Below, one piece after another: positions 46,383 through 55,561 of a stretch of 64,000 nucleotides of DNA. The notes beneath the pieces were generated by a model, which searched no databases, had not been told where the DNA came from, and worked only from the letters and a program-made list of their open reading frames with translations. This stretch comes from Mongoliibacter ruber (GTDB taxonomy: Bacteria; Bacteroidota; Bacteroidia; Cytophagales; Cyclobacteriaceae), in assembly GCF_003003005.1 (NCBI RefSeq), contig NZ_PVTR01000001.1, positions 455,108 through 519,107 on the forward strand, given 5' to 3'. The stretch's first letter is position 1. Every line of letters begins with the position of its first letter. The translations under genes were made by a program, and so were the position numbers.

Positions 46383-47837
46383 TCAATCAATACGTCCCGG
46401 CAACCTCGAATTAAGCCCTTCTACGCCAGTTAAAGCATCTCCCATATCCTGCCTTGCTTTTTCAGCTGATGCCAATATACGTGTCACAACTTCAGGGTGT
46501 TTTTCAATAATATTATTTTGCTCCGAAGGATCAGAAGGGATATGAAACAACATCATCTCTTGCAAATCAATCATTTCATATTTTAATGGAATACCATCAT
46601 TTCGGGATGCTTGCCCACTGGCTATGCTCCTGTACCTGTGTGGGAAATATAATTTCCATTCATCGATTACCACCGCCTGAAGTTCATTTCTATTATAATA
46701 AATGAAATAGGCTTCTTGAGGTGATTTATTAGCTGAATCTGAAATCATTTTTTCAATACTTTTACCGTCAATCGATAAAGCAGGTAAGGATGCCCCTGTG
46801 ATTGTCGCAATAGTAGGCAAAATATCTATACTCATTGCAGGATTTTCTTGTATGCTACCGGATGGGATTTTGCCGGTCCAACGCATGATGGCAGGAACCT
46901 TCACTCCCCCATCCCAGGAAGTACCTTTTCCTTCTCTAAGGGGCTCAGCCGAACCTGAATGAGCAGAGTATGACAGCCAAGGCCCATTATCAGATATAAA
47001 TATGACCAGTGTATTCTCTTCGATTCCATGCTTCTTTAAAGCATCCATTACCTGACCCACAGACCAATCAATCTCCATGATCACATCACCATAAAGTCCT
47101 CTTTCAGATTTGCCTTGAAACTTTTCTGATACAAAAAGAGGCACGTGAGGCATTGGATGCGCTAAGTATAAGAAAAATGGATTATCCTTATTTCTATCAA
47201 TAAAATCCACTGAACGCTCTGTCAATCGGGTAGTGAGTAAACTTTGATCTGTATGAAGAGTATCAACTACCTTATTATTTTCATACAAAGGCAATGGCGG
47301 GTAATAGTCTTTTGTTTCGGGATGATTGGGCCACATATCATTGGAATACGGAATCCCATAAAACTCATCAAATCCTTGATTGGTGGGCAAAAACATTTGA
47401 TGATGTCCTAAATGCCACTTTCCAAAAATTGCAGTGCTATATCCAAGTGGCTTCAACATTTCCGCGATAGTAGTCTCATCTGGATTGAGACCATGATTAC
47501 TCATATGATCTAATGCTCCATGAATACCTAATCGATTTGAATATGTACCTGTAAGCAAAGCAGCGCGGGAAGCAGAACAAACTGCCTGAGCCACGTAAAA
47601 ATTGGTAAACCTCATGCCATCTTCGGCTAGCTGGTCCAGGTGTGGGGTGAGAATATCAGGGGAACCATAAACCCCAAGGTCATTGTAGCCTTGATCATCC
47701 GTTAGAATTAATACGATATTGGGAAGCTTGTTTTCTTTTTGAGAAGTTGGTTTTTCTGAACAGCTAAAAAAACCAGTCAGGATCATGATTCCCAACCATA
47801 AATAATAGGTAGAATGGGTTATTTTTTCTAGATACAT
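46383..47837 (-). CDS. formylglycine-dependent sulfatase
   Basis: The enzyme hydrolyses sulfate esters, probably of sulfated polysaccharides. Lipoprotein-type signal (MILTGFFSC) near residues 17-26. Metal-binding ILTDDQGYNDLG is near residue 47 and the modification motif CSASRAALLTG near 88: cysteine-type, needing conversion by a formylglycine-generating enzyme not seen in this window. GKWHLGHH and HPMPHVPLF are further family motifs. I chose the ATG at 47837 (MYLEKITHSTYY); another ATG 14 codons earlier is less signal-like. Confidence 0.93.
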   Translation of the reverse strand: MYLEKITHSTYYLWLGIMILTGFFSCSEKPTSQKENKLPNIVLILTDDQGYNDLGVYGSPDILTPHLDQLAEDGMRFTNFYVAQAVCSASRAALLTGTYSNRLGIHGALDHMSNHGLNPDETTIAEMLKPLGYSTAIFGKWHLGHHQMFLPTNQGFDEFYGIPYSNDMWPNHPETKDYYPPLPLYENNKVVDTLHTDQSLLTTRLTERSVDFIDRNKDNPFFLYLAHPMPHVPLFVSEKFQGKSERGLYGDVIMEIDWSVGQVMDALKKHGIEENTLVIFISDNGPWLSYSAHSGSAEPLREGKGTSWDGGVKVPAIMRWTGKIPSGSIQENPAMSIDILPTIATITGASLPALSIDGKSIEKMISDSANKSPQEAYFIYYNRNELQAVVIDEWKLYFPHRYRSIASGQASRNDGIPLKYEMIDLQEMMLFHIPSDPSEQNNIIEKHPEVVTRILASAEKARQDMGDALTGVEGLNSRLPGRID

Positions 47838-48123
47838 GATAATACAATTTTTGCTATCACAAGCGATACGACCATACATAAATATCCCCGATAAAGGGAA
47901 TAAACGTGGGGAATCTTTTCCACACAGATAAACATACCATGAATTATCCTAATCCAAAAGCAGCTTTTTTTCATTGGTCTTAAAATTGCAAAAGTATCAA
48001 CCGATATGGTCAATATTCATTCTAATTGACAATAAAATCTATTTTAATGCTTTCAACTTTGATCGATAAATCATAACTCCTATTGAATTGAAAGCTAAGG
48101 TATACACTTAAACTTTTGCGATT

Positions 48124-49338
48124 ATGGACAAATCTCTTCTAAAAATTCTTATACTCACTTGGATCTTAATGGGGATCATACCTTCTGCCCATTCACAAAA
48201 AGTAATCAACAAGACAGTAGAAGAAGAAGTAAACAGTGAAAAATCAACCTTTAAAGTAATTCAACTTGTCGAGGGATTAGAACACCCTTGGGCTATGACA
48301 TGGCTCGATGATGGCAGCATGCTGATAACAGAACGCCCAGGCAGACTTTTACATATAGACGGTGATCAAATCACATCTGTCAACAACCTCCCAAAAATAG
48401 ACACGGACGAAGATCAAAAAACAGCCCCAGATGGAGGCAATCAAGGAGGTCTGTTGGATGTGGTAGTTCATCCTCAATTCAAATCCAACGGTTGGATATA
48501 CTTTACCTTTTCAAGCCCTGGGGATGATGACTCCAATTTCAGCGATCATGATTATGCAACAGGTACGGCATTGGCCAGAGCAAAAATCTCCTCGGACAAA
48601 AGCGAATTGACTGATATGGAAGTGTTGTATACCCAAATACCCCGAACAGAACCAGGAAGACATTATGGAAGTAGAATTGTGTTCCCCGGGGACGGTACAG
48701 TGATATTTTCAATAGGAGACAGAGGTATCAGGTATCCTTCTCAGGATTTGACAGACCCTGCAGGATCTATGATCAGAATCAAGGAGGATGGTGGTGTACC
48801 AGAAGACAATCCATTTGTCAATACCGAACCGGGGAATCTTCGACCTGAGATTTTTTCTTTTGGACATAGAAATAACCAAGGTTTGGCGATAGACTCAAGC
48901 ACAGGATTGATTTGGACCAGTGAACATGGCCCTTTTGGAGGTGATTTAATTCATTTGGTAAAAATGGGTAAAAATTATGGGTGGCCTCAAGTCAGTCAAG
49001 GGGTAGAGTATTCAAGCAAAGCCAAAGTTGGACTGGGTAATGAAGCTCCCGGAGTAGAAAAACCAAAGCATATCTGGGAAGAATCTATGGCACCATCGGG
49101 TTTGGCTTTTCATCAACAAGGAAAGATTGCAGCATGGGAAGGCAACCTTTTTGCTGGATCGCTCTACAAAGAGCAATTGCACAGGTTGGAAATTGAAGGT
49201 GAGGAAGTGGTGCACGATGAAGTACTCTTGACCAAAAAATTAGGACGAATCAGGGATGTAAGACTAGGACCAGATGGTTTTATTTATCTACTCACAGACC
49301 ATAGCGACGGTGGACTATATAGAATAGAACCCAAATAA
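48124..49338 (+). CDS. PQQ-type soluble aldose sugar dehydrogenase
   Basis: A 404-residue exported beta-propeller enzyme of the YliI/GDH-B family. Signal peptide is residues 1-24 (ILTWILMGIIPSAHSQ). Family motifs are LEHPWAMTWLDDGSMLITERPGRL, a calcium/PQQ-site region PGRHYGSRIVFPGDGT, and GHRNNQGLAI with WTSEHGPFGGD. It oxidises aldoses in the periplasm if PQQ is supplied. The adjacent divergent sulfatase gene hints at use of sugars from sulfated polymers, which is inference. Confidence 0.92.
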   Translation: MDKSLLKILILTWILMGIIPSAHSQKVINKTVEEEVNSEKSTFKVIQLVEGLEHPWAMTWLDDGSMLITERPGRLLHIDGDQITSVNNLPKIDTDEDQKTAPDGGNQGGLLDVVVHPQFKSNGWIYFTFSSPGDDDSNFSDHDYATGTALARAKISSDKSELTDMEVLYTQIPRTEPGRHYGSRIVFPGDGTVIFSIGDRGIRYPSQDLTDPAGSMIRIKEDGGVPEDNPFVNTEPGNLRPEIFSFGHRNNQGLAIDSSTGLIWTSEHGPFGGDLIHLVKMGKNYGWPQVSQGVEYSSKAKVGLGNEAPGVEKPKHIWEESMAPSGLAFHQQGKIAAWEGNLFAGSLYKEQLHRLEIEGEEVVHDEVLLTKKLGRIRDVRLGPDGFIYLLTDHSDGGLYRIEPK

Positions 49339-49344
49339 AAAAGG

Positions 49345-49375
49345 AGGCAGCCAAATGGCTGCCTTTAATTTTTTA
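49345..49375 (+). terminator. intrinsic terminator after the sugar dehydrogenase
   Basis: Arms AGGCAGCC and GGCTGCCT form an 8-bp hairpin with an AAAT loop, followed by a broken T run (TTAATTTTTT). The convergent DinB gene ends inside it. Confidence 0.8.
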
Positions 49376-49816
49376 GTGATCCAATAATCGCCTATGGTAA
49401 TTGACTTGACCTAAGTGGTAATTCAAATGGGAGACCAGATGGATCATAAAATGCTCATAGGTCATTGACTCATTGAACACATCTTCAGGATAGGTTCTTG
49501 AAAACCAATCCTCAGGAAACTGAAGAATGGCATTTGTAATTTCCTGAATTGTATTCTCAGTCATCACAATAAGATCAGTTCTGCTTATTCCTTTTGTAGC
49601 AAATTCTGCTTCCCTATCCCTAGAATAAGCACTTTTACCAAGATGAACACCGATGTAATGATTCAAATTCCCAACAAGATGCAAGCTAAGGTTCCCAGTG
49701 GAATTTTTAATTTCTCCGCTTACCCTCCAGATATTCTCTTCATTCTGATAAGCATCGAGTTCTTTTATCAGCTTTTTTAAATCTCGTTCAAAAAAGTATA
49801 TCAGTGCATCTTTCAT
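49373..49816 (-). CDS. DinB-family (DUF1572-like) protein
   Basis: A 147-residue four-helix-bundle protein. Three histidines for a metal site are visible: LSLHLVGNLNHYIG near residue 62, MTYEHFMIHLVSHLNYHLGQVNYHRR near 120. Family members include thiol-dependent transferases and DNA-damage-induced proteins of unknown function. I chose the ATG at 49816 (MKDALIYFFERDLK); a further ATG 16 codons upstream would overlap the pfkA end. It lies 10 nt after pfkA on the same strand. Confidence 0.85.
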   Translation of the reverse strand: MKDALIYFFERDLKKLIKELDAYQNEENIWRVSGEIKNSTGNLSLHLVGNLNHYIGVHLGKSAYSRDREAEFATKGISRTDLIVMTENTIQEITNAILQFPEDWFSRTYPEDVFNESMTYEHFMIHLVSHLNYHLGQVNYHRRLLDH

Positions 49817-49826
49817 GATTTTATCA

Positions 49827-50918
49827 TTAATCTCCAAATTCAATTCCCAAACCTCTTGCTCCATCCACCAAGAAGCTGTCTTTATCCACTACATTATATT
49901 CTTTGGTCGCATTTTCCAGTGGAACGGATACAAAATCATTATTGACAAAAGCGGCCATCTTACCGAATTCCCCAGCCATTACCATATCGAATGCCTTTAC
50001 ACCAAAAAGAGAAGCCAATACCCTATCGTATGCTGTAGGCGTACCACCACGCTGTACATGACCAAGAACCGTTTCCCTGATCTCAGCTCTAATCCCAGCT
50101 TCTTTCAATTGTTCGGACAATTGATATGCAACTCCTCCCAATCTGACATGTCTTGAACCTTCGTCTCCTTCTCTTGACACAATGCTGCCTTCTTTGGGTT
50201 TTGCACCCTCTGCAATCACAATATTGACAAAGCCTCTATGTTTATCATACCTCGATTCAATTCTTTTCACAATTTTAGCAAGGTCATATGGTATTTCCGG
50301 GATAAGGCATATTTCAGCACCTCCTGAAATCGCAGTATGCAAGGCAATCCAACCTGCATCTCTTCCCATGACTTCCATGATCATCACCCTATGATGACTT
50401 TCAGCGGTAGTCACCAATTTATCAAAACTATCTGATGCTATCTGCACTGCTGTTTGAAAACCAAATGTCACATCAGTGGCTGCAAGGTCATTGTCTATAG
50501 TTTTTGGCACACCCACTATAGGAAGACCTTTATCAAATAATGCCTTTGATATCTTTTGGGATCCATCACCACCGATATTGATAACGGCATCGAAACCTAA
50601 GGATTTGATTTTATCTGCCAGCTCTTGGGTACGGTCTTCGAAAGTAATACTTCCATCGGCCCCTTTTACTGGAAAATGAAGAGGGTCAGCCTTATTGGTT
50701 GTTTTGAGTATGGTACCTCCCCTTACATGGATTCCCGCGGTTTTTTTTCCACTTAATTTTATAATTCTTGGAGGATCTTCGTTCACTCCATTAAATGCTT
50801 CTTTACTTCCATACACTTCCCATTGTTTGGATTTTTTTGCTCTCTTGCAGATTCCTCTTATCACTGCATTGAGACCAGGACAATCACCGCCACCGGTGGC
50901 TACCAAAAGTTTTTTCAT
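49827..50918 (-). CDS. pfkA: 6-phosphofructokinase
   Basis: This enzyme phosphorylates fructose 6-phosphate in glycolysis. The nucleotide site is GGGDCPGLNAVIRG at residues 9-22. NIGGDGSQKI has Gly rather than Asp at the position that marks PPi-dependent forms, while PKTIDNDL has the Lys seen in mixed-substrate group III enzymes. MEVMGRDAGWIAL and the substrate arginine region GHVQRGGTPTAYDR are intact. I infer an ATP-dependent group III PFK, with PPi use not excluded. It has 363 residues, normal for this group. Confidence 0.94.
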   Translation of the reverse strand: MKKLLVATGGGDCPGLNAVIRGICKRAKKSKQWEVYGSKEAFNGVNEDPPRIIKLSGKKTAGIHVRGGTILKTTNKADPLHFPVKGADGSITFEDRTQELADKIKSLGFDAVINIGGDGSQKISKALFDKGLPIVGVPKTIDNDLAATDVTFGFQTAVQIASDSFDKLVTTAESHHRVMIMEVMGRDAGWIALHTAISGGAEICLIPEIPYDLAKIVKRIESRYDKHRGFVNIVIAEGAKPKEGSIVSREGDEGSRHVRLGGVAYQLSEQLKEAGIRAEIRETVLGHVQRGGTPTAYDRVLASLFGVKAFDMVMAGEFGKMAAFVNNDFVSVPLENATKEYNVVDKDSFLVDGARGLGIEFGD

Positions 50919-51056
50919 GATTTAAATAATTGTTAACTTCTTGCAACTTACAAAAAATGCCCCGAATTAATAAGAGAAGCCATAAAGCGCAGACTACTTA
51001 GTTTTATTGCATTTTAAATGATTAAATTGAACGCTAAACAAAAAAATACATTTTTT

Positions 51057-51794
51057 ATGCAAAATGATAAGAAAATTGCTGTACTAATAGATGCCGATAA
51101 TGTTTCATCAAGCCCGATTAAGGAAATGATGGAAGAAATCGCCAAATATGGCAATCCTACTATTAAAAGAATTTATGGAGATTGGACCAAACCTCAACTC
51201 GCAAAATGGAAAAATGTCCTTTTAGAGAATGCCATCAATCCAATCCAGCAATATGGCTACACTACTGGTAAAAATGCTACTGATTCAGCAATGATTATTG
51301 ATGCCATGGACATCCTATATTCCGAAAAAGTAGATGGATTTTGCCTGGTATCAAGTGACAGTGACTTTACCAAACTCGCCATGAGATTAAGGGAAGCGGG
51401 AATGTTGGTGTTGGGCATGGGAGAAAAGAAAACCCCCGGACCATTCATAGCGGCCTGTGATAAATTCATTTATGTGGAAATTCTACAACAAGAAGAACCT
51501 GAACAAGGCACCCTCAAAGGAGCTAAAAAAGAAAGGCCGCAAGTAGATAAAATCACACCTAAATTGATTCGATTAATTTACAATACCATTGCTGATCTCG
51601 CTGATGATGATGGCTGGGCATTTATGGGTGATGTGGGCAACCTTTTACAGAAAAAGCAACCAAATTTTGATTCAAGAAACTATGGTTACCAAAAACTCAC
51701 ACCACTAGTCAACTCAATCAATGCATTTGAGATCGAAGAAAGAGAAGCACAAAAAGGAAGACACAAATTAATTTTTGTGCGAAATAAAGACTGA
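51057..51794 (+). CDS. NYN-domain RNase-like protein with LOTUS/OST-HTH domain
   Basis: A 245-residue protein. The N-terminal NYN (PIN-like) domain shows the acidic residues of the nuclease site: VLIDADNVSSSPIKEMMEE near residue 10, TDSAMIIDAMDILY near 80 and VSSDSDFTKLAMRLREAG near 105. The C-terminal OST-HTH/LOTUS domain starts near residue 165 (PKLIRLIYNTIADLADDDGWAFMGDVGNLL). Relatives are LabA/MARF1-like RNA-binding proteins. I chose the ATG at 51057; the frame upstream gives 13 extra codons. Its 3' end contains the mnmA promoter. Confidence 0.9.
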   Translation: MQNDKKIAVLIDADNVSSSPIKEMMEEIAKYGNPTIKRIYGDWTKPQLAKWKNVLLENAINPIQQYGYTTGKNATDSAMIIDAMDILYSEKVDGFCLVSSDSDFTKLAMRLREAGMLVLGMGEKKTPGPFIAACDKFIYVEILQQEEPEQGTLKGAKKERPQVDKITPKLIRLIYNTIADLADDDGWAFMGDVGNLLQKKQPNFDSRNYGYQKLTPLVNSINAFEIEEREAQKGRHKLIFVRNKD

Positions 51795-51807
51795 AATCAT
51801 ACCTTTG
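51774..51807 (+). promoter_or_regulatory. promoter of mnmA
   Basis: TTTG at 51774-51777 and TACCTTTG at 51800-51807 match the Bacteroidota -33 and -7 boxes with 22 nt between. It overlaps the last codons of the NYN gene and would start transcription about 75 nt before the mnmA ATG at 51887. Confidence 0.65.
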
Positions 51808-51886
51808 CGAACCAATTGGGATAAACATCATGTTAAATCCACAATGAAACCTCATGGGACTTTACCCCATGAACAATTTCGAAATT

Positions 51887-53098
51887 ATGGAAAATAAAAA
51901 GAGGGTAGTTATAGGTCTATCCGGAGGAGTGGACTCCTCAGTAGCAGCATATTTACTCAAAGAGCAGGGTTACGAAGTCATCGGGATGTTTATGAAAAAC
52001 TGGCATGATGAATCAGTTACCATTTCAAATGAGTGCCCTTGGATGGAAGATAGCACCGATGCCATGCTGGTTGCTGAAAAGCTAGGAATACCGTTTCAGG
52101 CAATTGACCTCAGTGAAGAATATCGCGAAAGGATAGTGGATTACATGTTTGCTGAATATAAGGCGGGAAGAACCCCCAATCCTGATATTTTGTGCAATAG
52201 GGAAATAAAATTTGATATTTTTTTGAAAGCCGCTCAGAAACTCAAAGCTGATTATGTAGCCACAGGTCATTATTGCCAAAGGGATGAAATAGTAAAAAAT
52301 GATCAGCCGATTTACAGGTTGATAGCAGGAGCTGATCCAAATAAAGACCAAAGCTATTTTCTATGTCAGCTCAGCCAAGAGCAATTATCCAAAGCCTTGT
52401 TTCCAATAGGCCATTTGCAAAAATCTGAAGTTCGTAGAATCGCAAAAGAACAAGACCTGATTACAGCCGACAAAAAAGATAGCCAAGGCTTATGTTTTAT
52501 AGGGAAAGTAAGAATTCCTGATTTCTTGCAGCAACAGTTAAAACCCAAAAAAGGTGAAATTCTAACGGTAGATGCTACCCATAAAGCTTATCAAAATCAA
52601 AAAATCCCTGCTGGAATAGATTTAAACGACTTGGATCAGCAGTCTTTGGATGATATTTGTATGCCAATTGAGTATACTCCAGAAGATGGTAAAAAAGTCG
52701 GAGAACATAATGGTGCCCATTATTATACTGTTGGTCAGCGAAAAGGTCTTCATGTGGGAGGCACAGGTAAACCCTTGTTTGTAATTAGCACAAACACTAA
52801 AGATAATGTGATATACACAGGTCTCGGGGAAGATCACCCAGGGCTAAACAGGTTTGGACTTTTCGTACCCAAAGTGGATGTGCATTGGATCAGGGAAGAC
52901 CTGAGGTTAAACCCTGGTCAATCCGCCAGGTACCAAACCAGAATCAGGTACCGACAGCCGCTATCTGGGGCTACACTTTTAATGAAAAATGAAGGCTTGT
53001 ATATCCTATTTGACCAAGCCCAAAGAGGGATCGCTTCTGGACAATTTGTAGCTTGGTATCAAAATGATGAAGCAATAGGGTCTGGAGTTATATTTTAA
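51887..53098 (+). CDS. mnmA: tRNA-specific 2-thiouridylase MnmA
   Basis: MnmA inserts sulfur at U34 of tRNA for Lys, Glu and Gln. The PP-loop [14 protein letters not shown] starts near residue 8. The catalytic cysteines are in [12 protein letters not shown] and [13 protein letters not shown], with the tRNA-contact segment TGHYCQ between them. The C-terminal barrel is complete ([13 protein letters not shown]). The central region has an insertion ([19 protein letters not shown]), as I recall usual in Bacteroidota MnmA. I chose the ATG at 51887; an upstream in-frame ATG at 51869 and one at 51854 are possible. Confidence 0.95.
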   Translation: MENKKRVVIGLSGGVDSSVAAYLLKEQGYEVIGMFMKNWHDESVTISNECPWMEDSTDAMLVAEKLGIPFQAIDLSEEYRERIVDYMFAEYKAGRTPNPDILCNREIKFDIFLKAAQKLKADYVATGHYCQRDEIVKNDQPIYRLIAGADPNKDQSYFLCQLSQEQLSKALFPIGHLQKSEVRRIAKEQDLITADKKDSQGLCFIGKVRIPDFLQQQLKPKKGEILTVDATHKAYQNQKIPAGIDLNDLDQQSLDDICMPIEYTPEDGKKVGEHNGAHYYTVGQRKGLHVGGTGKPLFVISTNTKDNVIYTGLGEDHPGLNRFGLFVPKVDVHWIREDLRLNPGQSARYQTRIRYRQPLSGATLLMKNEGLYILFDQAQRGIASGQFVAWYQNDEAIGSGVIF

Positions 53099-53099
53099 G

Positions 53100-53137
53100 A
53101 AAAGCCTTTTCGGGATATTTCGAAAAGGCTTTTTTTG
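53100..53137 (+). terminator. intrinsic terminator after mnmA
   Basis: Arms AAAGCCTTTTCG and CGAAAAGGCTTT form a 12-bp hairpin followed by seven T, directly behind the stop codon. Confidence 0.9.
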
Positions 53138-53245
53138 ATTAACAAATTTGAACCTAATTCATAAATGTCAAAGTATTGGATAAGCCTAATCAAAAATATG
53201 TATGTACCCTTTCAATGAGACTCACAACAATTTAACTTTTACAAA

Positions 53246-53956
53246 TTGAGACCACTTTTGACGATCCTTTACGAAGATGAGTACTTTATAGCCATCGACA
53301 AACCTGCCGGAGTCTTGGTCCACAAAACCAATATTGCAAAAGAAGAGGAGGAGCTTCTAGCTGTACAGATGCTTCGGGATCAAATCAACTGCAGGGTTTA
53401 CCCTCTACACAGAATAGATCGTCCTACCACAGGTGTTCTTATTTTTGGGAAGTCTTCTGAAGCGGCCTCCTTACTCCAACCATTGTTCCCAACAGATGCA
53501 GTGGAAAAAGAGTACCTTACAGTAGTGAGAGGATTTATGCCTACGGAATCAGGTGAAATAGAATCTCCACTGAAAAAAAATCTTGTCGGTGAACTTCAAG
53601 AAGCCTTAACACTCTATACTTCGATTGCACAAACAGAAATCCCTTTCCCATCCTCTCCCAGGTACCCCACAAGCAGGTATTCTTTGATTAAAGCATTTCC
53701 AAAGACAGGACGAATGCATCAGATTAGACGGCATATGGCCCATATTAGGCATTATATCATCGGAGATTCCACTCATGGAGACAACAAACAGAATAACTTC
53801 TTTAGAAGTCAGTACGGTTTACAAAATATGTTGCTACATGCTTATAATCTCCGTTTTAATCATCCTATTCATAAAATTCAAATTGAAATAAATGCACCAT
53901 TACCTAAACATTTTCTTGAAATCACCGATAAGATTGGATTAGATACGCCATTTTAA
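53246..53956 (+). CDS. RluA-family pseudouridine synthase
   Basis: A 236-residue enzyme isomerising uridine to pseudouridine in tRNA or rRNA. The catalytic Asp is in LHRIDRPTTGVLIFGK near residue 56, with YFIAIDKPAGVLVHK near 15 and the KTGRMHQIRRHMAHI motif near 150. It lacks an S4 domain, so it fits the TruC-like short group that modifies tRNA position 65. The start is TTG at 53246; there is no ATG before the conserved N-terminal strand. It lies near mnmA, another tRNA modification gene. Confidence 0.9.
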   Translation: MRPLLTILYEDEYFIAIDKPAGVLVHKTNIAKEEEELLAVQMLRDQINCRVYPLHRIDRPTTGVLIFGKSSEAASLLQPLFPTDAVEKEYLTVVRGFMPTESGEIESPLKKNLVGELQEALTLYTSIAQTEIPFPSSPRYPTSRYSLIKAFPKTGRMHQIRRHMAHIRHYIIGDSTHGDNKQNNFFRSQYGLQNMLLHAYNLRFNHPIHKIQIEINAPLPKHFLEITDKIGLDTPF

Positions 53957-54030
53957 ACCAGGTTATTAAAAAATATTTAATTTTGATTTTTCAGTACCCA
54001 AAAATGAATCCATTACCTATCCTTTCAAAT

Positions 54031-55512
54031 ATGAGATTTAAAATTACGTTAGCCGCACTGGCTATGACATTTTGTGCACAAGCACAGGGAGACAAAGAGC
54101 GCATAGAGCAGCACTTTAACGAAAAAGAGGCTATATCCAACTTCCGTTATTTGGCATCGGACGAACTAATGGGAAGAGACCCTATCAGACCTGAAATAGA
54201 CGCAGCTTCGAGGTTTATTGCCGAGCAGTTTTGGAAATATGGTGCAAGGGAACTTGAAGGAGCAGATGCCTATTACCAAAAGATCCCTTTTCGACTTTCA
54301 GGACCTCCAAAAACAGGCACATTGAGTCTAGGTGAACAGAACTTTGTACAAGGGGAAGACCTACTTGTTTTGGATGGGATTGACTACAGCGGCTCACATG
54401 AAATCATTGTCCTAGGCTATGGTTTAGAAAGTGATTATGAAGGTAAGGATGTCGAGGGTAAAATTGTGGTTACCAACATTGGCGAACCGGGAAAATTGAG
54501 TCCTTCAGACTTATTTGCCGGAGGACGTAAAAAACTGGCATTGGCTAAAGCTAAAGGAGCCGTAGGTCTGATTGAGATCTTTAATGTACCTACCCTACCT
54601 TGGCAGATGGCTACCAATTTCCTTAATCGTGCGCAATTGACTATTGATGCCAATCAGGATGGAAAAAGCATCCCATACCTATGGCTCAAAGACCCAAATA
54701 ATGAACTCATCAATGCAATGGGAAAAGGAGAGTACAAATCTGCGGAAATAGAAATCCAAGGAAAAGTAAATCGTTCTATCATAGGGAAAAATGTCGTGGC
54801 CTATATTGAAGGTACAGATCCACAGCTTAAAAACGAATATGTTATGCTTTCGGCACATTATGACCATGTAGGTGTTGGAAGACCAAATGCTGAGGGTGAC
54901 TCAATATACAATGGAGCCAGGGATAATGCTGTAGGTACAGTGGCTGTAATAAAAGCTGCAAAATACTTTGCAGAAAATCCACCGAAAAGATCAATTCTTC
55001 TTTGTGCTTGGACAGCTGAAGAAAAAGGACTTTTGGGTAGTGCTTTCTTCGCCGACAACCCACTTGTACCGCTCAATCAAGTTATTTACAACCTCAATAT
55101 TGACAATGGTGGATATAACGACACCTCTATTATCACCGTGATAGGATTTGGCAGAACCTCTGTTGATCCTTTGATTGCTGAGGCCACTGAAGTATTTGGT
55201 TTGAAAACCATAGGTGACCCATCTCCTGAACAAGGATTATATGACCGATCTGATAATGTCAATTTTGCCAGAAAAGGCATTCCATCGCCTACCTTCAGTT
55301 TAGGTTTTACGGCATTTGATGAGGAAATAACCAGACACTACCATCAGCCTTCTGATGAAGTAGACAATTTTGATCTTGATTACGCTGTCAAATATTGGAA
55401 ATCATATATACTCACAGCTGAGAAAATAGCCAATAATGCTGAGCGCCCTCAATGGCAGGAAGGTGATAAATACGAAGAAGCAGCTAAAGAACTTTATGGT
55501 TTAAAAGACTGA
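54031..55512 (+). CDS. M28-family metallopeptidase, exported
   Basis: A 493-residue zinc peptidase, second of its family in the window. Signal peptide FKITLAALAMTFCAQAQ. Ligand motifs are in order: SAHYDHVGVG, GARDNAVGT, TAEEKGLLGSAFFADNP, LNIDNGGY and HYHQPSDEVDNFD. A PA-like insert precedes the zinc domain. I chose the ATG at 54031; the ATG at 54004 and a TTG at 53983 stay in frame. It is only distantly similar to the enzyme at 29244. It probably degrades peptides in the periplasm. Confidence 0.93.
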   Translation: MRFKITLAALAMTFCAQAQGDKERIEQHFNEKEAISNFRYLASDELMGRDPIRPEIDAASRFIAEQFWKYGARELEGADAYYQKIPFRLSGPPKTGTLSLGEQNFVQGEDLLVLDGIDYSGSHEIIVLGYGLESDYEGKDVEGKIVVTNIGEPGKLSPSDLFAGGRKKLALAKAKGAVGLIEIFNVPTLPWQMATNFLNRAQLTIDANQDGKSIPYLWLKDPNNELINAMGKGEYKSAEIEIQGKVNRSIIGKNVVAYIEGTDPQLKNEYVMLSAHYDHVGVGRPNAEGDSIYNGARDNAVGTVAVIKAAKYFAENPPKRSILLCAWTAEEKGLLGSAFFADNPLVPLNQVIYNLNIDNGGYNDTSIITVIGFGRTSVDPLIAEATEVFGLKTIGDPSPEQGLYDRSDNVNFARKGIPSPTFSLGFTAFDEEITRHYHQPSDEVDNFDLDYAVKYWKSYILTAEKIANNAERPQWQEGDKYEEAAKELYGLKD

Positions 55513-55530
55513 TTTTGATAATTTAAAGCA

Positions 55531-55561
55531 CAAAAGAGCCCCTTAATTCCGGGCTCTTTTG
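55531..55561. terminator. bidirectional terminator between M28 peptidase and BASS genes
   Basis: Arms CAAAAGAGCCC and GGGCTCTTTTG form an 11-bp hairpin with a CTTAATTCC loop. T runs occur on both sides. The BASS stop codon at 55543-55545 lies inside the loop, so the terminator overlaps its coding end. Confidence 0.78.

Noticed and set aside
47838..48123. Regulatory element between the sulfatase and sugar dehydrogenase genes
   Set aside because: A TACTTTTG box on the minus strand (47989-47996) fits a -7 element, but no -33 box lies at a proper distance and no other structure stands out.
49815..50925. Plus-strand ORFs opposite pfkA (49815-50156, 50182-50394, 50476-50679, 50695-50925)
   Set aside because: Antisense shadows of a strongly coding gene; no signal, motif or start context.
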